Below, one piece after another: positions 34,868 to 43,395 of a stretch of DNA of 64,000 bases. Below the pieces are notes generated by a model that did not search any database, had not been told where the DNA came from, and saw only the letters and a program-made list of their open reading frames with translations. The translations under genes and the position numbers were made by a program. The stretch spans positions 1-64,000 of the forward strand of contig JAFKGE010000023.1 of the NCBI GenBank assembly GCA_017307865.1, written 5' to 3'. The stretch's first letter is position 1, and every line of letters starts with the position of its first letter. Source of the DNA: Burkholderiales bacterium (lineage in GTDB: Bacteria; Pseudomonadota; Gammaproteobacteria; Burkholderiales; Burkholderiaceae_C).

Positions 34868-35925
34868 GAATCCCGACCCTTGTTCTCGCTGTGGCGCTCG
34901 CGTGGAGCGCCATGGCGCCGGCCATCGCGGCCGAAGGCGGCGCGCCCAGCGTGCTGGTGAGCGTCGCACCGCTCAAGGCCGGCAGCCTGCCGCGAACCGT
35001 CACCGCCTGGGGCAGCATGCTGTCGCCGCCTTCGGCCACGCAAGTCATCAGCGCGCGCACGTCCGAAGCGGTGGGCGCCATTCACGTGCGCGCCGGCGAG
35101 GAGGTGCCGGCGGGAGCGCCGCTGCTGCAGCTCGTGCCCGACGCGCAAACCGCTGCCAGCTACAGCGTCGCGCAATCGGCGTTGCGCGATGCCGAACTGG
35201 CGCTGGCGCGCACGCGCGACATGCTGGCGCAGCACCTGGCCACCGCCCAGCAGCTCGATGCGGCGCGCAAAGCGCGCTCCGATGCCCAGGCGGCGCTGGA
35301 CGCGCTGAAAGCCCAAGGCGCGGCCGGGGCCAGCACGGTGCGCGCGCCGTTCCACGCCATCGTCACCAAGGTCTCGGTGACACGCGGCGCGCTGGTCGCG
35401 GCCGGCGCGGCCTTGCTCGAAATCGCCAAGGCCGAGGACTTGACCTTGCGCGTGAACGTCACGCCGCCGCAGGCGCGGCTGGTGGCGCCCGGCAATCGGG
35501 TGCAGGTGGCGTCGCTTGACGGCCTGCATCGGGTCGTGGGCAAGGTGGCACGCCGCGGCGCGAGCGTCGACCCCGGAACGGGGCTGGTTCCCATCGACAT
35601 CACGGTGCCGGCCAACCCGCTCTTCGCCGGCGAGAACGCGCAGGCGGAGATTGCCGTGGGGCAAATCGAGGGCTACGTGGTGCCGCATGCCGCGATCCTG
35701 GTCAACCCCGAGGGCAAGCCCTACGTGGTCCAGATTGAAGGTGGCAAGGCACGCCGGGTGGCGGTCGACGTGCTCGGCGCGCAAGGCGATGAGAACGTGG
35801 TTCGCGGCACCGCCCTGAAGGCCGATCAGCCGCTGGTGCTCAGTGGCAACTACCAGCTCGACGATGGCATGGCCGTACGGCTGGGCGGCAAGACCGCCAA
35901 CGACTCTGCGGCGAGCGCCCGATGA
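34864..35925 (+). CDS. RND efflux periplasmic adaptor (membrane fusion protein)
   Basis: A 353-residue periplasmic adaptor with a cleavable signal (ending PAIAAE). It has a split lipoyl domain (GAIHVRAGEEVPAGAPLLQL and STVRAPFHAIVTKVSVTRGA), a short coiled-coil hairpin between them, and beta-barrel and membrane-proximal domains. It links the outer-membrane channel to the RND pump. Both ends overlap neighbouring genes by ATGA, so the three proteins are made in order. No metal-binding His/Met clusters are visible, which argues mildly against a metal pump. Confidence 0.92.
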   Translation: MRIPTLVLAVALAWSAMAPAIAAEGGAPSVLVSVAPLKAGSLPRTVTAWGSMLSPPSATQVISARTSEAVGAIHVRAGEEVPAGAPLLQLVPDAQTAASYSVAQSALRDAELALARTRDMLAQHLATAQQLDAARKARSDAQAALDALKAQGAAGASTVRAPFHAIVTKVSVTRGALVAAGAALLEIAKAEDLTLRVNVTPPQARLVAPGNRVQVASLDGLHRVVGKVARRGASVDPGTGLVPIDITVPANPLFAGENAQAEIAVGQIEGYVVPHAAILVNPEGKPYVVQIEGGKARRVAVDVLGAQGDENVVRGTALKADQPLVLSGNYQLDDGMAVRLGGKTANDSAASAR

Positions 35926-38900
35926 GCTTCACCACCTGGCTGCAAGCGCACCGCCTGCCGGTGCTGGTCGTCTCGTTCGTGCTGACGCTGGCGGGCCTTT
36001 ACGCGGCGGCCAGCCTGCCGATCGGCCTGTTCCCGCTGATCGACTTTCCGCGCATCCGCGTCAACGTGAACGCCGGCAGCATGCCTGCCCGGCAGATGCT
36101 GATCGACGTCACCCAGCCGCTCGAAGCCGCGGCGCGGGCTGTACCCGGCGCCGTCAGTGTGACCTCCACGACCTCGCGCGGCTCGGCGCAGATCTTCGTG
36201 GACTTCCCCTGGGGCTCGGACATGAACCGGGCGCTGCTGAGCCTGGACAGCGCGTTTGCTCAAACACTGCCCAATCTGCCACCCGGCACCTCTTACGACG
36301 CACTGCAGATGAGCCCGAACGCGGTGATGCCGTTCATCTCCTATGCGCTGACGTCCGACCAGGTCCCGCAGTCCGAGCTGCGCGCCGTCGCGCAGAACCA
36401 GATTCTGCCGCTCTTGACGGGCATTCCGGGCGTGCGCCGCATCGGCGTGCTGGGCGGGCACACGCCCGAGGTGCAGGTGGTGGTGGCGCCGCAGGTGCTG
36501 CAGCAGTATGGCCTGACCCTGCCCGACCTCGCCAGGGCGCTGGCCAGCAGCAACACGCTGCAGGCGGTGGGCCGCATCGAGGACAACAGCCTGCTGTACC
36601 TGGCCGTCGGAAACGATGCGTTCACGTCGGTCGATTCGGTCAGGAACATCGCGCTGCGCACGCCCAAGGGCGCGGTGATTCCCTTGTCGCAAGTCGCGAC
36701 CATCCAGATGGGCGCGGTGCCGGAGTGGCTGCTGGTCAAGACCAACGGCAAGCCCTCGGTCAACTTCAGCGTGTTCCAGCAGGGCCAAGCCAATTCGCTG
36801 GCGCTGGCCAAGGAGATCGACGCCAGGCTGTCGACCTTCATGACAACGCAACCGCCTTCCATCCACCTCGACAAGTGGTACGACCAGACGCAGCTCGTGC
36901 GTTCCTCGATCGCCGCGCTGGAAGAAGCGATTGCCATCGGCCTGGTGTTCGCCGCGGGTGTGCTGCTCTGGTTCCTGCGCAACTGGCGCATGACGCTGGT
37001 GGCGATGATCGTGGTGCCGATGTCGGTGCTGTGCGCCGTGCTGGTGCTGTGGCTGCTCGGCATGACGATCAACATCATGACGCTGGGCGGTGTGGCGGCC
37101 GCCATCGGCCTGCTGATCGACGACGTGATCGTGATGATCGAGCAGATCGCGCGGCGCGTGGCGCAGCCGGGCGTGGCCGATCCGAAAGCCGGGGTTTTGG
37201 ATGCGGCACGCGAATTTTTCGCGCCCATGATGGGCTCGTCGCTGGCCACCATCGTGATCTTCATCCCGCTTGCCTTCCTCTCGGGTGTGACCGGGTCGTT
37301 CTTCAAGTTCCTGTCGCTCACCATGGCAGCGGCGCTGATCATTTCGTTTCTGTTCACCGTGTTCGTGGTGCCGCTGCTCGCGCGCGGCCTGGTCGATTTC
37401 AGCCGCTGGACCGACCCCGGCCATGACAAGGAAACCTGGTCGCACTGCGTGCATGCGCGCGCGCTCGACCGGCTGTTTCGCTGGCCGTGGCTGATCGTGG
37501 CGGGCTTCCTGTTGCTGGCTGCGGCAGGGTATTTCGGCTATCAGCACGTCGGCACCGGCTTCCTGCCCAAGATGGACGAGGGTGGCTTCGTGCTCGACTA
37601 CCGCGCAGCGCCCAGCACCTCGCTGGCCGAGACGGACCGGGAACTGGCGCAAATCGAAGACATCCTCAAGGCAAACCCCCACGTCGCGAGCTATTCACGC
37701 CGAACCGGTGCAGGCTTTGGCGGTGATTTCGTGGAAACCTATCAGGGCGACTTCGTCGTGCGCCTGGTCGACCCCGGCAAGCGGCCCGATATCTGGTCCG
37801 TGATGGACGACGTCTCGGGCAAGATCACACGGCTCGTGCCCGGCGTGGACTTCGACACGCACCAGCTCATGGGCGACATGATCGGCGACATGCTCGGCCG
37901 GCGTCAGCCGGTGGTGATCCAGCTCAGTGCCGTCGATCCCGACAGGCTGGGCGGCGTGGCGCAAAAAGTGGCCGATGCGCTGGCCAAGGCGAAAGGCGTC
38001 CAGGCGTCCTCGGTGGACAGCGGCGTGGTGCCGGCCGGCGACGCGATCGAAATCCGCGTCGATCCGACCGCTGCAGCGCTGAAAGGCATGACGGCCGCCG
38101 AGGTGCAGGCGCAGGTCTCGGGCTATCTCGACGGCACCGTGGTCACGCGCTACCTCGGCGCGCACCAGGACATCGGCGTGCGCCTGAAGCTCGCCGCACC
38201 GCACGACCCGATCTACCGCGAGCGCTTGGGCGATCTGCCAATCCAGGGGGCCAACGGCGCGATCTTTCCGCTGCACTCCGTCGCCACCACCACCTTCGTT
38301 TCCGGCGAGCCCCAGCTCACGCGCGACAACCTGCAGCAGATCGTCGCCGTCACGGCGCAAACCAACGGCTCGCTGGATCTGGGCTCCACCATCGCCGGCG
38401 TGAAAACGCTGCTGGCCCAGCCCGGCCTGATCCCGCCCGGCGTGAGCTACACGCTGGGCGGGGCCTACCAGCAGCAGCAGCAGGCGGCGCGCGGCATGCT
38501 GCGCGTGTTCGTCGCCGCCGTGGTGGCCGAGATCGTGCTGCTGATGTTCCTCTACCGCAGCCTGCTGCTGCCGCTCATCATCATGGGCACCTCGCTGCTC
38601 TCGACCGGCGCGGTGTTCGTGGGCCTGTGGCTGACGCATGTCGAGTTGAACATCACGGCCATGATGGGCATGGTGATGATCATCGGCATCGCGACCGAGA
38701 TGGCGATCTTCCTGGTGTCCGAATACCAGACCTTGTGCCAGACCATGGAGGCCCGCGAGGCCGTCAAGGCCGCGGCGCTGAACCGCCTGCGCCCGATCCT
38801 GATGAGCACGCTGGCGATGATCCTGGCGCTGATCCCGATCGGTGCGGCCATCAGTGGCTCGGGCGACCAGATGCTGCAGCCGCTCGCCATCGCCATCATC

Positions 38901-38999
38901 GCCGGCGCCCTGGTGCAGTTGCCGCTGGTGCTGCTGGTGATGCCGGTGCTGATCGGGCTGACGCTGCGGCCCAAGCGTGCCGAAATCGCGCTGGAGTGA
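35922..38999 (+). CDS. RND-family efflux pump, inner-membrane permease
   Basis: A 1025-residue proton-driven exporter with twelve expected membrane segments and two large periplasmic loops. The TM4 proton-relay region is GGVAAAIGLLIDDVIVMIEQ, with an Asp pair. LRNWRMTLVAMIVVPMSVLC and the second-half MGMVMIIGIATEMAIFLVSE are typical. In the second half the relay region has Glu rather than the usual Asn/Asp context, placing it in a divergent branch between drug and metal pumps. It completes the outer-membrane factor/adaptor/pump operon. Substrate is unknown. Confidence 0.92.
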   Translation: MSFTTWLQAHRLPVLVVSFVLTLAGLYAAASLPIGLFPLIDFPRIRVNVNAGSMPARQMLIDVTQPLEAAARAVPGAVSVTSTTSRGSAQIFVDFPWGSDMNRALLSLDSAFAQTLPNLPPGTSYDALQMSPNAVMPFISYALTSDQVPQSELRAVAQNQILPLLTGIPGVRRIGVLGGHTPEVQVVVAPQVLQQYGLTLPDLARALASSNTLQAVGRIEDNSLLYLAVGNDAFTSVDSVRNIALRTPKGAVIPLSQVATIQMGAVPEWLLVKTNGKPSVNFSVFQQGQANSLALAKEIDARLSTFMTTQPPSIHLDKWYDQTQLVRSSIAALEEAIAIGLVFAAGVLLWFLRNWRMTLVAMIVVPMSVLCAVLVLWLLGMTINIMTLGGVAAAIGLLIDDVIVMIEQIARRVAQPGVADPKAGVLDAAREFFAPMMGSSLATIVIFIPLAFLSGVTGSFFKFLSLTMAAALIISFLFTVFVVPLLARGLVDFSRWTDPGHDKETWSHCVHARALDRLFRWPWLIVAGFLLLAAAGYFGYQHVGTGFLPKMDEGGFVLDYRAAPSTSLAETDRELAQIEDILKANPHVASYSRRTGAGFGGDFVETYQGDFVVRLVDPGKRPDIWSVMDDVSGKITRLVPGVDFDTHQLMGDMIGDMLGRRQPVVIQLSAVDPDRLGGVAQKVADALAKAKGVQASSVDSGVVPAGDAIEIRVDPTAAALKGMTAAEVQAQVSGYLDGTVVTRYLGAHQDIGVRLKLAAPHDPIYRERLGDLPIQGANGAIFPLHSVATTTFVSGEPQLTRDNLQQIVAVTAQTNGSLDLGSTIAGVKTLLAQPGLIPPGVSYTLGGAYQQQQQAARGMLRVFVAAVVAEIVLLMFLYRSLLLPLIIMGTSLLSTGAVFVGLWLTHVELNITAMMGMVMIIGIATEMAIFLVSEYQTLCQTMEAREAVKAAALNRLRPILMSTLAMILALIPIGAAISGSGDQMLQPLAIAIIAGALVQLPLVLLVMPVLIGLTLRPKRAEIALE

Positions 39000-39053
39000 A
39001 ACAGCAGGCGTGCTGGCTTGCCCTGCGCGAACCTTGCCCGATACGCCGCCGCG

Positions 39054-39071
39054 CCTATGGCTGGGCTAAGT
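39054..39071 (+). promoter_or_regulatory. GGGCTAAGT box C
   Basis: CCTATGGCTGGGCTAAGT ends 46 bp before the COG4705 gene and is nearly identical to box B. It lies in the 118-bp gap after the RND gene, so the downstream genes may have their own promoter. Confidence 0.5.
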
Positions 39072-39117
39072 CGAGTGGCTCAAGCTGGAGTTTCTTCACT
39101 GCTACCGGAGGAACTCC

Positions 39118-39918
39118 ATGAAAACGCTGCCCATCACGATGGACGAGGACTGGTTCATCAAGGTCCCGGCGATCACCCTGTCGTTCTGGATCGTCAAGAT
39201 TATGTGCACCACGGTCGGCGAGACCGGGGCCGACTATCTGGCGGTCAACGCCGACCTGGGCCAGGGCCTGACGCGCGCCCTGATGGCCACGCTGCTGGTC
39301 GCGGCCCTGATCTGGCAGCTGCGCACCCCACGCTACACGCCCTGGATCTACTGGCTCACGGCGGTGCTGGTGAGCGTGGTGGGCACGCAGATCACCGACC
39401 TGTTCACCGATCGGCTGGGCGTCAGCCTGTACGTCAGCACGCCGGTGTTCGCGGCCATGCTGGCCATCGTCTTTGCCATCTGGTACCGCGTCGAGGGCAC
39501 GCTGTCGATCCACGACATCGTCACGCGGCGGCGCGAGCTGTTCTACTGGGCCGCCATCCTGTGCACCTTCGCGCTGGGCACGGCCGCCGGTGATTTGGCG
39601 ACCGAAGCCCTGCACCTGGGCTTCACCCGCGGCGCCATTGCCTTCGGCATGTTGATCGGGCTGAGCTATCTGGCCTGGCGCCTGGGCGGCAACGCCGTGC
39701 TGACCTTCTGGATCGCCTACATCCTCACGCGCCCCTTCGGCGCCGCGCTGGGTGACCTGCTGACCCAGGCCAAGGCCTATGGCGGTCTGGGCATGGGCGC
39801 CACCTGGACCAGCGTGCTGTTCCTGTCCGTGATCGTCGCCCTGGTCGGCGTGGAGCAGTACACCGTGAGCGACCGCGACCTGGAGCGGACACTCGACCGC
39901 TCCAATGCCGTCCGTTGA
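39118..39918 (+). CDS. COG4705-type membrane protein of unknown function
   Basis: A 266-residue inner-membrane protein with about eight hydrophobic segments. Two halves resemble each other: WIVKIMCTTVGETGADYL in the first and ALGTAAGDLATEAL in the second, and a third related stretch FWIAYILTRPFGAALGD. Such duplicated Gly-Asp motifs suggest a transporter-like fold. CGGAGGAA precedes the ATG. It carries the GGGCTAAGT box and overlaps the glycosyltransferase region, so it is likely part of the envelope regulon. No function is established for the family. Confidence 0.8.
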   Translation: MKTLPITMDEDWFIKVPAITLSFWIVKIMCTTVGETGADYLAVNADLGQGLTRALMATLLVAALIWQLRTPRYTPWIYWLTAVLVSVVGTQITDLFTDRLGVSLYVSTPVFAAMLAIVFAIWYRVEGTLSIHDIVTRRRELFYWAAILCTFALGTAAGDLATEALHLGFTRGAIAFGMLIGLSYLAWRLGGNAVLTFWIAYILTRPFGAALGDLLTQAKAYGGLGMGATWTSVLFLSVIVALVGVEQYTVSDRDLERTLDRSNAVR

Positions 39919-39952
39919 TGCGCTCGAATCGGTGGTCCAAGCGAGGCAAGCC

Positions 39953-41575
39953 ATGAGCGCCAGGCCGATGGGAACGGGCACAGCCGAGCCACGGGCGGAC
40001 GGTGCGCGGCGTGCGCTGGACACGCGCCGTGCCGGGCTGTGGTTCGGCGCGCTCGCGGTGCTGCTGCTGGCGCTGTCGGCGGCGCGCCCGCTGTCGGTGC
40101 CGGACGAGGGGCGCTACGCCGACGTCAGCCGCTGGATGCTGGTGTCGGGCGACTGGCTGGTCCCGCGCCTGAACGGCCTGCCGTTCTTTCACAAGCCGCC
40201 GCTCACGCACTGGCTGCAGGCGGCCAGCATGGCGGTGTTCGGCGTCCACCCCTGGGCGGCGCGCCTGCCGGGCGTGCTGCTGGGCTTGCTGATGGTGTGG
40301 TTCGGCTTCATCGTGGTGCGCCAACTGCTGGGCGCGGCGGTGGCCGGGCGCGCGGCCTTCATGCTGGGCGCCAGCGGCGCGATGTTGATCGGCGCGCCCT
40401 ACGTCAACCACGACATGGGCGTGGCGGCCTGGATCAGCGTGGCGATCTGGTCGTTCGCGCGCGCGTTTTCGTTTTCGTCTTCGTTTTCCGATCGGCAAGC
40501 GCCGCACGCCGGCTGGGCCTGCCTGGGTTTTCTGGCCTGCGCGCTGGGCGTGCTGACCAAGGGGCTGATCGGCGTGGCGCTGCCGGCGCTGGTGATGCTG
40601 GCGTGGGTGAGCTGGACGCGCCAGTGGCGTCGGGTCTGGCGCCTGCCGTGGGTGCGTGGGCTGGTGGTCTTTTTTGGGGTGGCGCTGCCCTGGTTCGTGA
40701 TGATCGGGCGCCAGTTTCCCGGCGCGCTGGCCTACCTCTTCGGCGTGCAGCAGTTCTCGCGCTACCTCGGCACCGGCTTCAACAACGCGCAGCCCTGGTG
40801 GTTCTATGGGGTTGGCATCGCGCTGCTGCTGGCGCCCTGGAGCGTGTTCGCCGGGCTGGAAGGCTGGGCGCGGCTGCGTACGCGGCGCGCCATAACCGCG
40901 CGCACTGGCAAGGATCCATGGGTCGCGCTGTGCTGGATCTGGCTGGCCGTGATCCTGCTGTTTTTCAGCATTCCGCAGTCCAAGCTGATCGGCTACATCT
41001 TTCCGGCCCTGCCGCCGCTGGCGGTGCTGGCCGCGTTGGGTTGGCACCGGTTGATGGACGGGCGCCGCACCGCGCGGGCGTGGCTGGCCGCGTTGGCCCT
41101 GCTGCCGGTGCTGTTCAGCGTGGGGCTGACGGTGGCCTATCCGCACGCGCAGCGGCACGAGGGCATGGCGCGCGACGTGGCGCTCGAATTGCGCACGCGG
41201 CTGGCGCCCGGCGACGTCGTTCTGGTGACCGGCGACTACCCCTTCGATCTGCCCTTCGTCGCCCGCCTGCGCTCGCCGCTGGTGGTGGTGCAGGACTGGC
41301 CGCGCCTGCGTGCGAAAGAGGGCGACACCTGGCGTCGGGTACTGCTCGACGCCGGCGGCTTTGAACCGGCCCTGGCGGCCGAGGTGCTGCGCACGCCGGA
41401 TGCCCTGCAGCAAGAGGCGCACGCGCCAAGGCGATGGCTGCTGGCGCCGAACCGGCCCGGCCCGCGCGATCCGCCGATTGCGGATGCCTGGCGCTTGGTG
41501 GACCGCGGCCGCGCCTGGACGCTGTATCGATCGTCGCCGCTGCCGGCATCCGAGCGGCCGGTCGCCACGCGTTGA
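39953..41575 (+). CDS. ArnT-like membrane glycosyltransferase (PMT/GT-C family)
   Basis: A 540-residue polytopic enzyme that would move a sugar from undecaprenyl phosphate to lipid A or another envelope acceptor. The catalytic loop motif SVPDEGRYADVSRWMLVSGD with WLVPRLNGLPFFHKPPLTHW is characteristic of ArnT. No arnA, B, C or D genes are in the window, so the donor may not be aminoarabinose. ATG 39953 has GCGAGG six bases upstream; an ATG at 39905 inside the preceding gene is possible. A run of TTTTCG units (40465-40490) encodes a Phe/Ser-rich stretch. It belongs with the EptA-like, PAP2 and two-component genes. Confidence 0.85.
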   Translation: MSARPMGTGTAEPRADGARRALDTRRAGLWFGALAVLLLALSAARPLSVPDEGRYADVSRWMLVSGDWLVPRLNGLPFFHKPPLTHWLQAASMAVFGVHPWAARLPGVLLGLLMVWFGFIVVRQLLGAAVAGRAAFMLGASGAMLIGAPYVNHDMGVAAWISVAIWSFARAFSFSSSFSDRQAPHAGWACLGFLACALGVLTKGLIGVALPALVMLAWVSWTRQWRRVWRLPWVRGLVVFFGVALPWFVMIGRQFPGALAYLFGVQQFSRYLGTGFNNAQPWWFYGVGIALLLAPWSVFAGLEGWARLRTRRAITARTGKDPWVALCWIWLAVILLFFSIPQSKLIGYIFPALPPLAVLAALGWHRLMDGRRTARAWLAALALLPVLFSVGLTVAYPHAQRHEGMARDVALELRTRLAPGDVVLVTGDYPFDLPFVARLRSPLVVVQDWPRLRAKEGDTWRRVLLDAGGFEPALAAEVLRTPDALQQEAHAPRRWLLAPNRPGPRDPPIADAWRLVDRGRAWTLYRSSPLPASERPVATR

Positions 41576-41632
41576 GCGGCGTGGACGGCGCCTTCAAGCA
41601 TTGATTTTTCCCCATCAGAAAGGAAACCTGTC

Positions 41633-42070
41633 ATGTCTTCGTCAACCCTGTCGCTCCGTTGCTTGGCCGCCGGCTCGATGCTGGCTCTGCTGTTGGCGGC
41701 CGCTGGTTGCTCCAAATCGGTCGAACCGCCGCCGCCCACTGCGGGGCAGCCGCGTGCGGCGCCCCAGGCCAGGGCCGCTTCGGCGCTGGGCGACCTGTCA
41801 TCGTTCCGGGTCATTGCCGCCGACGTCGCGACCATCGTCGACCGGGGCGACCTGGCGGCGGCCAAGACGCGCATCAAGGATCTCGAAGTCGCCTGGGACG
41901 CGGCCGAGGCAGGGCTGAAGCCGCGCGCTGCCGACGACTGGCATGGGGTGGACAAGGCCATCGACCGGGCGCTGAAGGCGCTGCGCGCCGACCCGCCCAA
42001 TGCCGCCGACTGCAAGCAGGCCTTGACGGCCTTGCTGAACACCATCGACGGCATGGCCGGCAAGGCGTGA
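41633..42070 (+). CDS. Small lipoprotein of unknown function
   Basis: A 145-residue protein with a signal peptide ending in a lipobox (LLLAAAGC), then a Pro/Ala-rich spacer and a helical domain of about 90 residues ([35 protein letters not shown]). Similar small proteins are found beside PmrAB/QseBC-like two-component genes, but no activity is known. It has AAAGGAAA before the ATG. It stands between the ArnT-like and DedA genes and is probably co-transcribed with them. Confidence 0.78.
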   Translation: MSSSTLSLRCLAAGSMLALLLAAAGCSKSVEPPPPTAGQPRAAPQARAASALGDLSSFRVIAADVATIVDRGDLAAAKTRIKDLEVAWDAAEAGLKPRAADDWHGVDKAIDRALKALRADPPNAADCKQALTALLNTIDGMAGKA

Positions 42071-42152
42071 ACGGCGCCGCTTCGGTCGGTCATGCGCGCT
42101 ATCCTCGGCGGGCCCGACGCTGCCGGCGCAGGGGATGGGGGAGTCCTGGCTT

Positions 42153-42725
42153 GTGAACGTTCCTGAACTGATCCAGCACTACGGCTACCTGGCGGTGGCC
42201 GTGGGTACCTTTCTGGAAGGCGAGACCGTCCTGCTGCTGGCGGGCGCGGCGGCCAGCCGTGGGCACCTGGCGCTGCCCACCGTCATCGGGGTGGCCACGC
42301 TGGCGAGCTTTGCCGGCGACCAGCTGTTCTTTCTGCTGGGGCGGCGCTACGGCAGTCGGCTGCTGGCGCGCTGGCCGTCGCTGCACGCGCGCACGGCGCG
42401 GGCGCGTGGCCTGCTCGAGCGCCACCACACGCCGGTGATCCTGGCGGTGCGCTTTCTGTACGGCCTGCGCGTCGCGGGGCCGATCGCCATCGGCATGAGC
42501 GGCGTACCCTGGCTGCGCTTCTTGCTGCTCAACCTGGCTGGCGCCATTGTCTGGGCCATCATCGTGGCCGGCGTGGGCTATGGCTTTGGCCAGGCGGCGG
42601 CACGGATGCTGGGCGGCGTCGACGCCGACGAGCTGCTGTGGGTGGGCGCCCTGCTGCTGGGGGTGGGCCTGTGGTGGGTCTGGTCGCGCCGCAAGCTGGG
42701 CTTGCGCGCGACACGGGAGGAATGA
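42153..42725 (+). CDS. DedA-family membrane protein
   Basis: A 190-residue membrane protein. GTFLEGETVLLLAGAAASRG and RFLYGLRVAGPIAIGMSGV are the conserved DedA features, including the acidic and arginine residues needed for function. DedA proteins help recycle lipid carriers or scramble lipids and affect polymyxin resistance. The GTG at 42153 is preferred because GGGGGAG stands nine bases before it; an ATG at 42135 is possible but has no spacing for a ribosome-binding site. The response-regulator gene follows after four bases. Confidence 0.9.
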   Translation: MNVPELIQHYGYLAVAVGTFLEGETVLLLAGAAASRGHLALPTVIGVATLASFAGDQLFFLLGRRYGSRLLARWPSLHARTARARGLLERHHTPVILAVRFLYGLRVAGPIAIGMSGVPWLRFLLLNLAGAIVWAIIVAGVGYGFGQAAARMLGGVDADELLWVGALLLGVGLWWVWSRRKLGLRATREE

Positions 42726-42729
42726 AGCG

Positions 42730-43395
42730 ATGCGGGTGCTGTTGGTGGAAGACGACGTCATGATCGGCGAGGCCGTCCAGGGCTCGCTCAAGGACGCGTC
42801 CTACGCGGCCGACTGGGTCAAGAACGGCCAGACGGCGCTGACCACGCTGGCCGCGCAGCACTACGACCTGGTGCTGTTGGACCTGGGGCTGCCCGGCAAG
42901 GACGGCCTGGCCGTGCTGCAGGCCCTGCGCGCCCGCGGCAACCCGGTGCCGGTGCTGATCATCACCGCGCGCGACGGCCTGGATGACCGCCTGCGCGGGC
43001 TGGACGGCGGCGCCGACGACTATGTGCTCAAGCCCTTCGAGATGGCCGAGCTGCTGGCCCGCATGCGCGCCGTGCTGCGGCGCCGGGGCGGGCAGGCGGC
43101 GCCGGTGCTGGGCAACGGCGTGGTGTCGCTGGACCCCGCCACGCGCGAGGCGGGCGTGGCGGGTGCGGCGCCGGTGCAGCTGTCGGGCCGCGAATTCTCC
43201 CTGTTGCAGGCGCTGCTGCTGCGCCCCGGCGCCATCCTCTCGCGCGGCGAGCTGGAAGACCGCATCTACGGCTGGGGCGAGGAAGTGGAAAGCAATGCGG
43301 TCGAATATCTGATCCATGCGCTGCGGCGCAAGCTGGGCAGCGAAGTCATCAAGAACGTGCGGGGCGTTGGATGGATGGTTTCCAAGGGCGTTTGA
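42730..43395 (+). CDS. OmpR-type response regulator (QseB/PmrA-like)
   Basis: A 221-residue DNA-binding regulator. The receiver has the acidic pocket VEDD, phospho-acceptor Asp in YDLVLLDLGLPGKDGL, and Lys in DDYVLKPFEMAELLARM. The winged helix ends with VEYLIHALRRKLGSEVIKNV followed by RGVGWMVSK. The QseB/PmrA subgroup controls lipid A modification and efflux in many Proteobacteria, which fits the neighbouring genes. GGGAGG precedes the ATG. It overlaps the kinase gene by 25 bases. Confidence 0.93.
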   Translation: MRVLLVEDDVMIGEAVQGSLKDASYAADWVKNGQTALTTLAAQHYDLVLLDLGLPGKDGLAVLQALRARGNPVPVLIITARDGLDDRLRGLDGGADDYVLKPFEMAELLARMRAVLRRRGGQAAPVLGNGVVSLDPATREAGVAGAAPVQLSGREFSLLQALLLRPGAILSRGELEDRIYGWGEEVESNAVEYLIHALRRKLGSEVIKNVRGVGWMVSKGV

